Positions 1 to 9,070 are shown, numbered from the stretch's first letter. The stretch: 64,000 nucleotides of DNA from Staphylococcus pragensis (GCF_004785665.1 NZ_SRPJ01000009.1:1-64000); one strand, 5' to 3'. Numbers and translations: made by a program. Notes: generated by a model not told the origin, from the sequence alone.

Positions 1-69
<69 letters not shown>

Positions 70-196
70 AAATTTATGATGTTTGATTAGCTCATAAAAC
101 TAAATAGTGTTTGTAACTTAAAGTTACATTTATTGGAATTAACGTTGACATATTGTCATTCAGTTTTCAATGTTCATTTCTTCAACACAAGAATTA

Positions 197-225
197 ATTA
201 TACTCGCTATTGATATAAAAGTCAA
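197..225 (-). promoter_or_regulatory. rRNA operon promoter P2
   Basis: On the minus strand, TTGACT (225-220) and TATAAT (202-197) are separated by exactly 17 bases, a near-consensus SigA promoter about 130 bases upstream of the 16S 5' end. It is the proximal of two tandem promoters. The AT-rich stretch just upstream of the -35 could act as an UP element. Confidence 0.85.
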
Positions 226-291
226 CAACTTTTTAAAATTATTTTTTGTGATTTTTAATGTTCGTTGATTTGTTTCGCTCAACAAATACAT

Positions 292-320
292 ACTATACAG
301 GCTTTTCCGCGTTTTAACAA
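292..320 (-). promoter_or_regulatory. rRNA operon promoter P1
   Basis: On the minus strand, TTGTTA (320-315) and TATAGT (297-292) have a 17-base spacer. This sits about 95 bases upstream of P2, the usual tandem arrangement for rrn operons in Firmicutes. It is weaker by consensus than P2. The remaining ~180 bases up to the recR terminator hold no gene I can see. Confidence 0.65.
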
Positions 321-506
321 CGGTAAAAATTACACTTTCAACATCTTTCTAACGAAGATTATCTTTATTTAACGAACATTTTTGAATAAATTTCGTTTAT
401 TAATACGTTTATTAGGAGAAAAAAGACTTATTACCCTATTTATCTATTCTACAAACGCACAATACACAAACTTTAAAAAATTTACATTTTCTTATAAAAA
501 AATTAA

Positions 507-584
507 AAACCGTTATTTAAGTCGTTATCATAATGAATAAAGTGGCTCTTTCTCTTCATTATGACACTCTTAATAACGGTTTAA
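507..584 (-). terminator. Terminator after recR
   Basis: A long inverted repeat lies just downstream of the recR stop. The outer arms are AAACCGTTATT / AATAACGGTTT, and an inner CATAATGAA / TTCATTATG pair is nested within. A T-run follows on the minus strand. It probably ends the dnaX-yaaK-recR transcript before the rRNA promoters. Confidence 0.7.
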
Positions 585-588
585 GAAT

Positions 589-1185
589 TTACATTTCTGT
601 TCTACCAGCGATTGCTTTAGATAACGTAACTTCGTCTGCGTACTCTAAGTCTCCGCCTACTGATAATCCTTGAGCTAATCTTGTCACTTTTATGCCTATA
701 GGTTTAACCAACCTTGAAATATACATCGCTGTTGATTCACCTTCTAAGTTAGGATTCATCGCTAATATTAGCTCTTTAACCTCTTCATCTTTAAGTCTTT
801 CGATAAGAGTAGGGATATTGATATCTTCAGGTCCTATTCCATCCATAGGAGAAATAGAACCATGTAATACATGATAAAGTCCTCTGTATTCTCTCATTTT
901 TTCCATTGCGATCACATCTTTATCGTCTTCTACGACGCATATAACTGATCGGTCTCTTTGTTTATCTTCACAAATGTAACAAGGGTCATTCTCAGTAATA
1001 TGACCACAAACACTACAATAGGTAAGTTCTCGTTTAACATCTACTAAGGCTTTAGCAAATTGAACTACGTCATCTTCTTTCATATCTAATGCATGAAATG
1101 CCAGACGTTGAGCCGTCTTAGGACCAATGCCTGGCAATTTCATGAAACTATCTATAAGTTTAGATATAGGTTCAGGATAATGCAT
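589..1185 (-). CDS. recR: Recombination mediator RecR
   Basis: RecR acts with RecF and RecO to load RecA at single-strand gaps during recombinational repair. The 198-residue length is normal for the family. An N-terminal helix-hairpin-helix (about residues 10-50, with [15 protein letters not shown]) is followed by a four-cysteine zinc finger (C57, C60, C69, C72) and a Toprim domain (about 80-175, beginning ICVVEDDKD). It lies 6 bases downstream of the YbaB gene in the conserved dnaX-yaaK-recR order, so co-transcription is likely. Family and order are recognised directly from sequence. Confidence 0.98.
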   Translation of the reverse strand: MHYPEPISKLIDSFMKLPGIGPKTAQRLAFHALDMKEDDVVQFAKALVDVKRELTYCSVCGHITENDPCYICEDKQRDRSVICVVEDDKDVIAMEKMREYRGLYHVLHGSISPMDGIGPEDINIPTLIERLKDEEVKELILAMNPNLEGESTAMYISRLVKPIGIKVTRLAQGLSVGGDLEYADEVTLSKAIAGRTEM

Positions 1186-1191
1186 CTATAC

Positions 1192-1509
1192 TTACATTCC
1201 TGGAATGTTTAAGCCTTGAGTATGCTTACCTAAACGTTCTTGTGTTAAATCATCTGCTTTGTTCATAGCCTCGTTTGTAGCAGCTAATACTAAATCTTGT
1301 AACATTTCGATGTCATCTGGATCTACAGCTTCTTCTTTAATTTCAACGTCTACAACTTCTTTATGACCAGTAACTGTTACAGCTACCATACCGCCACCAG
1401 CTGTACCTACAATACGTTCTTCTTTAAGTTTTTCTTGTTCTTGAGCCATTTTCTTTTGCATTTTTTGCATTTGTTTCATCATTTGTTGCATATTTCCGCC
1501 ACCGCGCAT
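1192..1509 (-). CDS. yaaK: YbaB/EbfC family nucleoid-associated protein
   Basis: This is a 105-residue YbaB/EbfC protein, a small dimeric DNA-binding family. The N-terminal 35 residues are rich in Met, Gln and Lys (repeats of MQKMQKKM type) and should form the long helix of the dimer. The core contains [14 protein letters not shown]. The start MRGGGNMQQ is preceded by an AAGGAGG ribosome site at good spacing. It sits between dnaX and recR, the near-universal bacterial context. The biological role is only loosely defined in the family (nucleoid association, recombination). Confidence 0.95.
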   Translation of the reverse strand: MRGGGNMQQMMKQMQKMQKKMAQEQEKLKEERIVGTAGGGMVAVTVTGHKEVVDVEIKEEAVDPDDIEMLQDLVLAATNEAMNKADDLTQERLGKHTQGLNIPGM

Positions 1510-1664
1510 AATATCATTTCCTCCTTAAATGTATCGACATTTTTATTAGTTTATAATTTATTATACATGCGTTTATTATCATTGTCATGTATCACTGTTT
1601 TAACTATTTTTACCGTTATTAATTAAGATTTCTGGTTATTGTTTAATACTTTTCTTCTATATAA

Positions 1665-3371
1665 TTAGTCATCAATTAAATGGACGGTTTCTTCACCAAA
1701 CAAGTCACGAGCTTTTTGAGCCACATCCGTTTCTGGTTCTTGTTGTGGTGTATTCGTTGATGTTTCATTATGTTCAGATTGTTTACGATTATTAATGTAT
1801 TCAGAACGCACTCTCATCCATTGATCGGATGGAACACCTACTACTTCTACATTTTTATTGATAATATTTCTAACTACATTTTCAATATTACTACGTTTTT
1901 CTTCATCTCTATTAACAATTTCACAATGAATTTCTTCTTCAAACTGAATAAGGACACGTTTAGCACTGGCTGCCACTGGTACAGAATTTTGTAATAAGCT
2001 GACTAATGATTTTTTATCGTTACTTTTAGCGTAATCAATTACTTCTTGCCAATGTTTTTTTAATAACTGAATATCTTCTTTATTAGCCTCATCTAAAACT
2101 TTAGCGATTTGAGTCATAGAGAAAGGATTTTTATTTGCACGTTTTCCTCTAGTAGTCGCTTGAGTTGAGTTCGTTTTATTACTTGGCTGTGTGATACCTT
2201 GAGCTTTTAACGTTTTTAATTCATTTTCAAGTTGTTCCATTCTTTGTAACAACACTTCATTATGAGGTTCTGAAGCTACTTGAGTTGTAGCTACGTTTTG
2301 GACATTTTCTGGTTGGTTTTTTATCATTTCAGCAATTTTCACCAATAAAACCTCAAAATGCACATTCTGGTTAACACTAAAACGAATTGAAACTAACGTA
2401 TCATTAATAATATCAATTAAATGGTATAACGTTTCTAAATCGAAACGAATTAAGGCATCATATCCCGCTTCACTTTCAACCGTTTTATTCATAATCGTAT
2501 CACGTACGAAATAAATCATATCATTAATGAGACGGTTAACTTCTTTACCTTCTGCGATAAAACGATGATAACGTGCAAAAGCTTCTTTCACATTGCCATC
2601 AACCACTTCTTTAAATAAATCATTTAAGGCCGCTTCATCCACGCTGCCTGTCACGTCTAATACGTCTTGCAGTGTGAGATGCTCGTCACCAAATGCAATG
2701 GCTTGATCCATAATACTTAATGCATCACGCATACCACCTTCAGAAGCTTTGGCAATAAATTCAAGCGCAGCGTCATCATATTGCAATTCCTGTTCTTCAG
2801 CCACAAAGCGTAATCGATCTACAATTTGTTCAGTACCTATTGCTTTAAAGTCAAAACGTTGTGCACGTGAAATAATAGTTGGAGGAATTTTATGAGGTTC
2901 TGTTGTCGCTAATATAAAAATTGCGTGTGCTGGAGGCTCTTCAAGTGTTTTTAATAATGCGTTAAAGGCCCCAGTCGTCAGCATATGTACCTCGTCAATA
3001 ATATACACTTTATATTTTGATTCACTAGGTGCGTATTTTACTTTATCTCTAATATTTCTAATCTCATCTACACCATTATTACTGGCCGCGTCGATTTCGA
3101 TAACATCTCCATTTGTGCCTTGTGTAATCCCTTTACATATCGCACATTCATTACACGGCTCCCCATCGTGAGGGTTTAAACAATTAATTGCTTTGGCAAA
3201 TACTTTGGCGATACTTGTTTTACCTGTACCTCTCGGACCACTAAATATATAGGCATGCGATTGCTTTCCTTTTGAAATAGCATTGCGTAACGTTTTCGTT
3301 ACATGTTCTTGACCTACGACGTCTTCGAAACTTTGAGGTCTAAACATTCGATATAAAGCTTGATAATTCAC
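1665..3371 (-). CDS. dnaX: DNA polymerase III subunit gamma/tau
   Basis: DnaX is the ATPase of the replicative clamp loader. Visible are the Walker A GPRGTGKT (residues 45-52), a zinc-binding module with C64, C73, C76 and C79, and Walker B DEVH (126-129), followed by AAA+ and lid domains. A charged linker runs from about residue 350, and a C-terminal tau region follows. The length of 568 is normal for staphylococci. The start is GTG with GGAGGTG just upstream. I see no clear slippery heptamer for programmed frameshifting. Confidence 0.97.
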   Translation of the reverse strand: MNYQALYRMFRPQSFEDVVGQEHVTKTLRNAISKGKQSHAYIFSGPRGTGKTSIAKVFAKAINCLNPHDGEPCNECAICKGITQGTNGDVIEIDAASNNGVDEIRNIRDKVKYAPSESKYKVYIIDEVHMLTTGAFNALLKTLEEPPAHAIFILATTEPHKIPPTIISRAQRFDFKAIGTEQIVDRLRFVAEEQELQYDDAALEFIAKASEGGMRDALSIMDQAIAFGDEHLTLQDVLDVTGSVDEAALNDLFKEVVDGNVKEAFARYHRFIAEGKEVNRLINDMIYFVRDTIMNKTVESEAGYDALIRFDLETLYHLIDIINDTLVSIRFSVNQNVHFEVLLVKIAEMIKNQPENVQNVATTQVASEPHNEVLLQRMEQLENELKTLKAQGITQPSNKTNSTQATTRGKRANKNPFSMTQIAKVLDEANKEDIQLLKKHWQEVIDYAKSNDKKSLVSLLQNSVPVAASAKRVLIQFEEEIHCEIVNRDEEKRSNIENVVRNIINKNVEVVGVPSDQWMRVRSEYINNRKQSEHNETSTNTPQQEPETDVAQKARDLFGEETVHLIDD

Positions 3372-3438
3372 ATTCGCACCTCCGTTAACAATTACGTTAT
3401 ATTATATCATGCCTTACTTTCCTAGATTCAACTCAATT

Positions 3439-3966
3439 TTATATTATATCTGCATTACGCACTGTCCCATGTGGATAATCATTTAACTGATCCCATAAGA
3501 ACTTCACACGCAATTGATCTTGTTCTGTATCTTTCGAGAAAATATGGTGCACATCGGCCGGCTCATATCCCATCTTTTCAAAATAATTCGGACTACATCC
3601 CACTATTATTGTAGTGTAATGTTGCGATTTAGCGCGTTCTTCAATAGCTTGAACTAACGCTTTACCTAACCCTTGATTTTGGATACGTTCATCTACAATG
3701 AGAGAAACGAGTTCTAAAGCCTTATATTTGTTATCCTCTGTAACAAGGTTAACTTCACTTAACATAATGTGACCGATAATTTCTCCATTTTCATTTTTAG
3801 CAATCACTTCTAACTCGTAGTTGTATGTTTCCGCTTGACGTAAGCGTGCTACAAGCTGACGTTGTGCTGCGCCATTTTGAATCGTATGTTGATTATAACT
3901 ATCTTCAATTTTATCGAGTGTTGCAGCATAGTCCATTTCAGTTAACGTGCTTAAATAGATTTGCAT
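3439..3966 (-). CDS. GNAT family N-acetyltransferase
   Basis: A 175-residue acetyltransferase of the GCN5 fold. The acetyl-CoA site is visible as LIVDERIQNQGLGKALVQAI (about residues 88-107), an R/Q-x-x-G-x-G/A type loop, followed by a YFEKMGYE segment typical of the last helix-strand. The N-terminal part has a Tyr/Asn-rich strand NYELEVIAKNENGEIIGHI. The substrate cannot be told from sequence. It stands upstream of dnaX on the same strand, 67 bases away, and could be a separate unit. Confidence 0.85.
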   Translation of the reverse strand: MQIYLSTLTEMDYAATLDKIEDSYNQHTIQNGAAQRQLVARLRQAETYNYELEVIAKNENGEIIGHIMLSEVNLVTEDNKYKALELVSLIVDERIQNQGLGKALVQAIEERAKSQHYTTIIVGCSPNYFEKMGYEPADVHHIFSKDTEQDQLRVKFLWDQLNDYPHGTVRNADII

Positions 3967-4085
3967 TCGTTATCCCCCTATTTATGTATCTTTCACACTT
4001 CTCTATTTTTGAAAAGGTCCCCAATGTTGATAAAAGCCAATGCCTATTTACTTCACATATAAATATGATACTTCTTTATTCTATA

Positions 4086-4119
4086 CAAAAAAGAGGTGAC
4101 TTTAAATTAAAGTCACCTC
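4086..4119 (-). terminator. Intrinsic terminator of a short transcript
   Basis: GAGGTGACTTT and AAAGTCACCTC form perfect 11-bp arms around a short AT loop. On the minus strand a run of six T follows (4092-4087). It lies after the small ORF at 4153-4203, so it would end a roughly 150-base RNA. Confidence 0.75.
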
Positions 4120-4152
4120 AGACTGTATCCAAACCCTTTCACTCTTTGTCAG

Positions 4153-4203
4153 CTAATGCATGCCTAGGTCATTTACGCATGTTAAATTCCCGTCGTTATG
4201 CAT
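4153..4203 (-). CDS. Putative 16-codon peptide on a short transcript
   Basis: Reading the minus strand, GAGGAAGCGCA precedes an ATG that opens MHNDGNLTCVNDLGMH and a TAG stop. The ORF sits between a good promoter (4246-4274) and a perfect terminator (4086-4119). The peptide matches nothing I know. The transcript may be a small RNA with an incidental ORF. The case rests on promoter plus terminator, not on protein similarity. Confidence 0.35.
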   Translation of the reverse strand: MHNDGNLTCVNDLGMH

Positions 4204-4245
4204 TGCGCTTCCTCAATTGCTAAGGGCTTTCTTTCAGTCTTTTCT

Positions 4246-4274
4246 TATATAATTAATATATCAATAAACCTCAA
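4246..4274 (-). promoter_or_regulatory. Promoter of the short transcript
   Basis: On the minus strand, TTGAGG (4274-4269) and TATATA (4251-4246) have a 17-base spacer, which would start RNA near 4239. The 13-base string ATTAAAGTCACCT lies just upstream (about 4283-4296) and recurs inside the terminator arm (about 4107-4119). Confidence 0.5.
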
Positions 4275-4346
4275 TCAAAATTAATTAAAGTCACCTACAG
4301 GTTAATTATATATCTATGTATAAATTGTTAATTGTAAATATAAAAA

Positions 4347-4618
4347 ACCGCGCACCTTCGAATCGAGTGTGTATCATAAACGTTACCGAAGTCGATAGCT
4401 AAATCTCGGCTACCCTACGGCACATATGAGGATCCACTTAATGCTGCTTCCGTCAGGACCTGACATGGTTCATGGGTTCATATTGCATAGGACCGAAATC
4501 TTCAAACACCTCGTGCTTCGGGCAGACTTCACAAAGACACACCCTCAACGAAGGAATTAAGTCTCGCATAAAGCGGATTTCGAGTACAGGGAACCGCTAC
4601 CTCCCCACCTAGCACGGT
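4347..4618 (-). ncRNA. ffs: Signal recognition particle RNA, large bacterial type
   Basis: The minus strand matches the ~270-nt Bacillus-type SRP RNA. A 5' Alu domain opens CCGTGCTAGGTGGGGAGGTA. The S-domain apical hairpin ATGTCAGGTCCTGACGGAAG carries the Ffh-binding GGAAG-type loop, followed by CAGCATTAAGTGG. The 3' strand runs through ATGTGCCGTAGGGT to GGTGCGCGG and a T-run. It directs Ffh/FtsY-dependent targeting of membrane proteins. Ends are placed by alignment from memory and are good to a few bases. Confidence 0.95.
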
Positions 4619-4625
4619 AAGTTTT

Positions 4626-4655
4626 ATAATACTATAAATAATCCTTTAAATGCAA
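4626..4655 (-). promoter_or_regulatory. Promoter of the SRP RNA gene
   Basis: On the minus strand, TTGCAT (4655-4650) and TATTAT (4631-4626) have an 18-base spacer. Transcription would begin at the mapped 5' end of the SRP RNA about seven bases downstream. Confidence 0.6.
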
Positions 4656-4719
4656 GTATAATGTTCCAAAGAATCTTGCACTCTTAATATAAACTTCTCT
4701 CACACTTCTATGACGCCTT

Positions 4720-5445
4720 TTATTTGGTATACCTTCTTGAAAATTCATTAAATTTAAATTCTGTTGCTAAGTGTTTGGACACATTGTATTGAAATTGCGT
4801 TGTGTCTTTTAAATAAACAATACTTCTTACCGTCGCCGTGTAAGGAGGCTGCACTTTTCCAAAAACATCGTATTCCCATTTAGTAAATGGCTCGAACGTA
4901 ATCGATTTATTGGAATAACTAATTTCTAAATCTAATTCCGCTTCCAAATAATGATAAATTGAGTCTTGTGCTACTTGATCAGTAATAGATGGAACAATCG
5001 ATGTTAAGAAATAATCTTCATCTAGAATCTTTACTATATCATTCACGCTACGACTTCTAATAATATGAATAAGCGGTTGATTCTGCTTTAAATTGAGTTG
5101 TTTCTTAACATGTGGCACATCATCCGCTTCAACCACTTCATTAAGAAGCACTTGCGTCGTATGCTTCAATCCTAATTCTTCTTTCACTTCTTTGAAACTA
5201 ATGAGATTCGAGAAAGGAAATTCCGTCATGCCTTGATCGATAACGATAGAACCTTTGCCTCTAATCTTTTGAATCATCCCATCATTTGCTAACAGTTCCA
5301 GTGCTTTCCTCACTGTTTCACGCGAAGCATGATATTTTTCAACTAATTCATGCTCGGAAGGTAACTGATCACCGTAGCTATAGGTACCCTCGAAGATACC
5401 TTGTTTTAATTCATCATAAATCGTTATAAATTTTTGCTGTGCCAT
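4720..5445 (-). CDS. treR: Trehalose operon repressor TreR (GntR/HutC family)
   Basis: TreR represses the trehalose operon and is released by trehalose-6-phosphate. The N-terminal winged helix-turn-helix (about residues 1-70) contains the GntR signature YGDQLPSEHELVEKYHASRE. A UTRA ligand domain fills the rest (about 85-235). The start chosen gives MAQQKFITIY, with GGTGGAGAAAAT directly upstream. A longer reading (MAKQTGGEN...) lacks its own ribosome site. It lies 30 bases after treA on the same strand, last in the treP-treA-treR operon. Confidence 0.95.
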   Translation of the reverse strand: MAQQKFITIYDELKQGIFEGTYSYGDQLPSEHELVEKYHASRETVRKALELLANDGMIQKIRGKGSIVIDQGMTEFPFSNLISFKEVKEELGLKHTTQVLLNEVVEADDVPHVKKQLNLKQNQPLIHIIRSRSVNDIVKILDEDYFLTSIVPSITDQVAQDSIYHYLEAELDLEISYSNKSITFEPFTKWEYDVFGKVQPPYTATVRSIVYLKDTTQFQYNVSKHLATEFKFNEFSRRYTK

Positions 5446-5475
5446 ATTTTCTCCACCAGTCTGCTTAGCCAATGA

Positions 5476-7110
5476 TTATGACTGCTCAACTACAATTGCG
5501 CCAAACGGTGATATTTCACCGTTTTCCACTGTGCCATTTTGAATCACAATATCTCCATTTGTATCGATTTCATCTGGTAGTTTAACTGCTTCTTTTGAAA
5601 AGTTAGCAATCACTAGCCAAGATTGATTGTGATAATTACGACGATAAATAAATAATTGAGGGTGTTCCATATACATTGGCTCAATATCGCCATAAGTAAT
5701 AATATCATGTTCATGACGTAGGGTGATAAGTTGACGATACATTTGTAAAATAGAATGTTCATCTTCCATGGCATCTTCAACGTTCACTTCATTAACATTA
5801 TGAGGTATGTCTATCCATGGCGTACCCGTTGTGAAACCAGCATGTTGACTTGAAGTCCATTGGATTGGAGTACGTGAATTGTCGCGTGATTTTTGTCCTA
5901 AAATAGTTAAAATTTCTTCTTCGTCTATGCCTTTATGCTTTAAATTTTCATAAGCATTTAAAGACTCGACATCGCGATATTGTTGAATAGAATCAAAGTG
6001 TGGATCGGTCATACCAATTTCTTCACCTTGGTAAATGTATGGTGTGCCTTGCAACATGTGAAGCGCAATTGCTAACATTTTAGCACTAGCTTGGCGATTC
6101 TCTTCAGTTGAATCATCCCCGAAACGTGATACTACACGAGGTTGGTCATGGTTGCACCAAAAGATGGCGTTCCAACCGCCACCTTTATTAATGCCCACTT
6201 GCCATTCCATAAGAATCTCTTTTAATTTCAGAAAATCTAATTTCGCATTCGTCCATTTTTCTCCATCTACGTAATCCACTTTCAAATGATGGAAATTAAA
6301 TACACTACTTAATTCTTGGCGTTTAGGTTGCGTGTACTTAATACAATTATCAATCGTTGTAGATGACATTTCTCCTACTGTCATCATATCTTTATCTCCA
6401 AATGTATGACGATTGAGTTCATGAAGATACTCATGAACGCGTGGGCCATCTGTGTAAAATTCTTTACCTATCTTTGGTGAATCTTTAAATTCACCTTTAG
6501 ATATCAGATTGATAACATCAAAACGGAAACCATCTACACCAAAGTCAATCCAATGATTAACGATATCATATAACGCTTTGCGGACAGTTTCATTATCCCA
6601 ATTTAAATCTGCTTGTGTAACATCGAATAAATGTAAATAATATTCGTCTGTGTGTTCATCATATTGCCAAGCATTACCACCAAATTTAGATTCCCAATTA
6701 GTCGGTGGTCCATCTTGAGATGGTCTGAAGAAATAAAAATCACGGTATGGATTATCTTTTGAACTAATTGCCTCTTTAAACCACTGATGTTCAGTAGATG
6801 TATGATTAATCACTATGTCCATCATTACTTTCAAATCACGTTGATGGGCTTCTTTAACTAATGTTTCGAAATCTTCTATCGTGCCAAATTGTTCATTGAT
6901 TTTTAAATAATTACTAATATCATATCCATTATCGTTCATAGGTGATTCATAAATTGGCGTTAACCAAATATAATCTACCCCTAGATATTGTAGATAGTCT
7001 AATTTTTCAATAATGCCATTTAAATCCCCTTGGCCGTTGCCAGTAGTATCATTGAATGATTTAGGATAAATTTGATAAACTACTGATTTTTTCCAGTCTT
7101 GTTGAGCCAT
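5476..7110 (-). CDS. treA: Alpha,alpha-phosphotrehalase (GH13)
   Basis: It hydrolyses cytoplasmic trehalose-6-phosphate, made by TreP during uptake, to glucose and glucose-6-phosphate. The GH13 motifs are present: MDIVINHTS (region I), GFRFDVINL with the nucleophile near D198, TVGEMSS with the acid/base near E247, and WCNHDQPRV with the stabilising Asp near D322. Length (about 544) is typical of TreA/TreC. The start MAQQDWKK is chosen because the AAAGGTGG site fits this ATG better than the ATG six bases upstream. An oligo-1,6-glucosidase is the main alternative, but the operon settles it. Confidence 0.95.
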   Translation of the reverse strand: MAQQDWKKSVVYQIYPKSFNDTTGNGQGDLNGIIEKLDYLQYLGVDYIWLTPIYESPMNDNGYDISNYLKINEQFGTIEDFETLVKEAHQRDLKVMMDIVINHTSTEHQWFKEAISSKDNPYRDFYFFRPSQDGPPTNWESKFGGNAWQYDEHTDEYYLHLFDVTQADLNWDNETVRKALYDIVNHWIDFGVDGFRFDVINLISKGEFKDSPKIGKEFYTDGPRVHEYLHELNRHTFGDKDMMTVGEMSSTTIDNCIKYTQPKRQELSSVFNFHHLKVDYVDGEKWTNAKLDFLKLKEILMEWQVGINKGGGWNAIFWCNHDQPRVVSRFGDDSTEENRQASAKMLAIALHMLQGTPYIYQGEEIGMTDPHFDSIQQYRDVESLNAYENLKHKGIDEEEILTILGQKSRDNSRTPIQWTSSQHAGFTTGTPWIDIPHNVNEVNVEDAMEDEHSILQMYRQLITLRHEHDIITYGDIEPMYMEHPQLFIYRRNYHNQSWLVIANFSKEAVKLPDEIDTNGDIVIQNGTVENGEISPFGAIVVEQS

Positions 7111-7151
7111 TTTCATTCCACCTTTATATATAGTAAATAGGATTAAAACGA

Positions 7152-7193
7152 AAAGACGTCCAAGTACTTATAAAATGATACGTGAACGTCTTT
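7152..7193 (-). terminator. Hairpin between treP and treA
   Basis: AAAGACGT and ACGTCTTT form 8-bp arms around a 26-base loop in the ~100-base treP-treA gap. On the minus strand the U-tract is weak. It may partly terminate after treP, or protect an RNA end, giving more treP than treA transcript. This is an inference. Confidence 0.4.
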
Positions 7194-7210
7194 ATTGTTG
7201 TTAATTACCC

Positions 7211-8653
7211 TTATTTTGTTTCGTCAGGATTTTCAACCATTTTCTTAGCTTTAATCGTAGTAAACCTTGAGAAAATGATCGTTAAAATTGCTGGGACTAT
7301 AACAGCAAGCAATGTGATTGGAATATAAAGATACCAGTATTCACTTTTAATTGAGATGAATGCTGGAACACCGCCAACGCCTACGTTTCCTAGTACTCTA
7401 TTTGCACCGATAATTGCGCCTAAAACGCCTGAAGTACAAATTGCAGCGAAGAACGGTACTTTAAGTGGTAAGTTTACTCCAAACATTGCGGGTTCTGTTA
7501 CGCCTAAAAATGCTGACACACCTGACGTTAACGCTAAACCTTCTTCTTTCGCCATTTTACGACGTTTATAAATAAACCATGCGCCAAATGCAGCTGAACC
7601 TTGGCAAATATTAGAAATAGCAACGATTGGCCATAAGTATGTACCACCTAATTTACTTCCCATTAATTGGAAATCAACTGCTAAGAACATATGATGTAGA
7701 CCTGTGATAACAAGTGGTGCATAGAAGAAACCATAAATTGCGCCACCTAACCAACCGGCATGTTCAAAGACAAATTGAATCGCACCAGTAATTGCAGTTC
7801 CAATGGCTAAAGCAATCGGTCCAATAATGATGAACGCTAAGAATCCAGTGATTAATAATGCTACTGGACCTACCACGAGCATTTTAATAGAATCATGTAC
7901 GACCTTGTTAAGCGCTTTTTCAATGAGTGAAAGTACATAAGCTGCGATTAATACTGGTAATACTTGTCCTTGATAGTTTAACTGTTTGATCTCTAAACCG
8001 AAGAGATTCCAAGTTGGGATGTGCCCTTTCGCAATATCATATTGTGATACTAATTGTGGATGCATTAAAATCAAGCCAAGTACTAAACCTAAGATAGGAC
8101 TACCGCCGAAGACTTTCATACTACTCCAACCAATTAATGCTGGTAAGAAAATAAATGCGGTACTCGCGATAACATTGATAATATTTGAGATATCTCCTAA
8201 TTGTGGGAACTGTTCTACTAGTGGTTTAGAACCAAATAGATTTTCCATTGTTAAAAGGTTATTAATTCCCATAAGAAGCCCGGCAGTAACTAAAGCAGGT
8301 AAGATAGGAATAAAGATGTCTCCTAATAATTTAATCAATCTTTGTACTGGGTTACCTTTTTTAGCTGCAACTGCTTTCGCTTCATCTTTTGAGGCTTCTT
8401 CAGCACCTGTTTCTTTTATAAATTGTTGATATACTTCGTCTACTGTTCCTGGACCAATTACAATTTGGTATTGATTATCCGCTTTAAATTGGCCTTTTAC
8501 TAACGTATTGTCATCTAAAGCTTCTTTATTAACTTTATTATCGTCTTTTAATACTAAACGCAAACGAGTTACACAATGGGTTGCAGCATCAACATTTTCT
8601 TTGCCACCAATTGCTTTAACGATGTCTTGTACATCTTGTCTTTTGACAGCCAC
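7211..8653 (-). CDS. treP: PTS trehalose transporter EIIBC
   Basis: TreP takes up trehalose and phosphorylates it to trehalose-6-phosphate using the phosphotransferase system. The N-terminal EIIB domain has the phospho-cysteine in ATHCVTRLRL (about C27). A Lys/Ala linker near residues 90-110 leads to an EIIC domain with about ten hydrophobic segments and the motif GVTEPAMFGVNLPLK. No EIIA domain is attached, as is normal for this family. The start is the GTG before AVKRQDV, since AAGGGAG lies eight bases upstream. An upstream GTG overlaps the ribosome site. Confidence 0.95.
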   Translation of the reverse strand: MAVKRQDVQDIVKAIGGKENVDAATHCVTRLRLVLKDDNKVNKEALDDNTLVKGQFKADNQYQIVIGPGTVDEVYQQFIKETGAEEASKDEAKAVAAKKGNPVQRLIKLLGDIFIPILPALVTAGLLMGINNLLTMENLFGSKPLVEQFPQLGDISNIINVIASTAFIFLPALIGWSSMKVFGGSPILGLVLGLILMHPQLVSQYDIAKGHIPTWNLFGLEIKQLNYQGQVLPVLIAAYVLSLIEKALNKVVHDSIKMLVVGPVALLITGFLAFIIIGPIALAIGTAITGAIQFVFEHAGWLGGAIYGFFYAPLVITGLHHMFLAVDFQLMGSKLGGTYLWPIVAISNICQGSAAFGAWFIYKRRKMAKEEGLALTSGVSAFLGVTEPAMFGVNLPLKVPFFAAICTSGVLGAIIGANRVLGNVGVGGVPAFISIKSEYWYLYIPITLLAVIVPAILTIIFSRFTTIKAKKMVENPDETK

Positions 8654-8683
8654 GCCTTTCACTCCCTTATCTTTAATACATAA

Positions 8684-8713
8684 AGTATAACTTGTCTAGA
8701 CAATTTTTGTAAA
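8684..8713 (-). promoter_or_regulatory. Trehalose operon promoter
   Basis: On the minus strand, TTTACA (8713-8708) and TATACT (8689-8684) have an 18-base spacer, about 30 bases upstream of the treP start. The spacer contains the perfect palindrome taken here as the TreR operator, so repressor binding would block polymerase directly. Confidence 0.75.
8692..8703. promoter_or_regulatory. Probable TreR operator
   Basis: TTGTCTAGACAA is a perfect 12-bp palindrome inside the spacer of the treP promoter. The shape and arms resemble the TTGTATATACAA operator of Bacillus TreR. Assignment follows from position and symmetry. Confidence 0.7.
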
Positions 8714-8721
8714 GGCTTACA
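8708..8721. promoter_or_regulatory. Candidate CcpA (cre) site
   Basis: TGTAAAGGCTTACA resembles a catabolite-response element but has GG/CC instead of the central CG. It overlaps the -35 of the tre promoter, where CcpA would repress when glucose is present. Confidence 0.45.
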
Positions 8722-8778
8722 TTAAGTGTGATATTTTTTAAAATAGGATATTATTAGTACTGTTTTTACCAATAGTAT

Positions 8779-8826
8779 GCAAAAAAAGACAAGTACTCAA
8801 TGTAGATTGAGTACTTGTCTTTTTAT
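8779..8826 (-). terminator. Terminator after tRNA-Ser (bidirectional)
   Basis: AAAAAGACAAGTACTCAAT and its complement flank a six-base loop, giving at least 17 paired bases with A- and T-tracts on both sides. It follows the tRNA gene on the minus strand. Confidence 0.85.
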
Positions 8827-8854
8827 ATTTATTAGTCTTGGATTTTAATTATAA

Positions 8855-8947
8855 TGGCGGAGGAAGAGGGATTCGAACCCCCGCGGCCCGTTAAGGCCCT
8901 GTCGGTTTTCAAGACCGATCCCTTCAGCCGGACTTGGGTATTCCTCC
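8855..8947 (-). tRNA. tRNA-Ser (anticodon UGA)
   Basis: The minus strand gives a 93-nt class II tRNA. The acceptor stem is GGAGGAA / TTCCTCC with discriminator G and an encoded CCA. The anticodon arm reads TCGGTCTTGAAAACCGA with anticodon TGA. A long variable arm (CAGGGCCTTAACGGGCCGC region) and the T-arm GGGGGTTCGAATCCC follow. The UGA anticodon reads UCA and related serine codons. Confidence 0.97.
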
Positions 8948-9070
8948 AATGAACACAATAACTATCTTATAACATGGTTCATTGGAAGTCAAACATTTTC
9001 TTTACTGTATTAAAACTTTTTTAATTATTTCTTTACAAATGAATTCTATTACATGGTCAAAAACAAATGT

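Noticed and set aside
3825..4223. 132-codon plus-strand ORF
   Set aside because: It runs antisense through the acetyltransferase start and the short-transcript region. It has no ribosome site or family resemblance.
7356..8690. Plus-strand ORFs inside treP
   Set aside because: Shadows of the membrane protein gene on the other strand; composition reflects the complementary codons.
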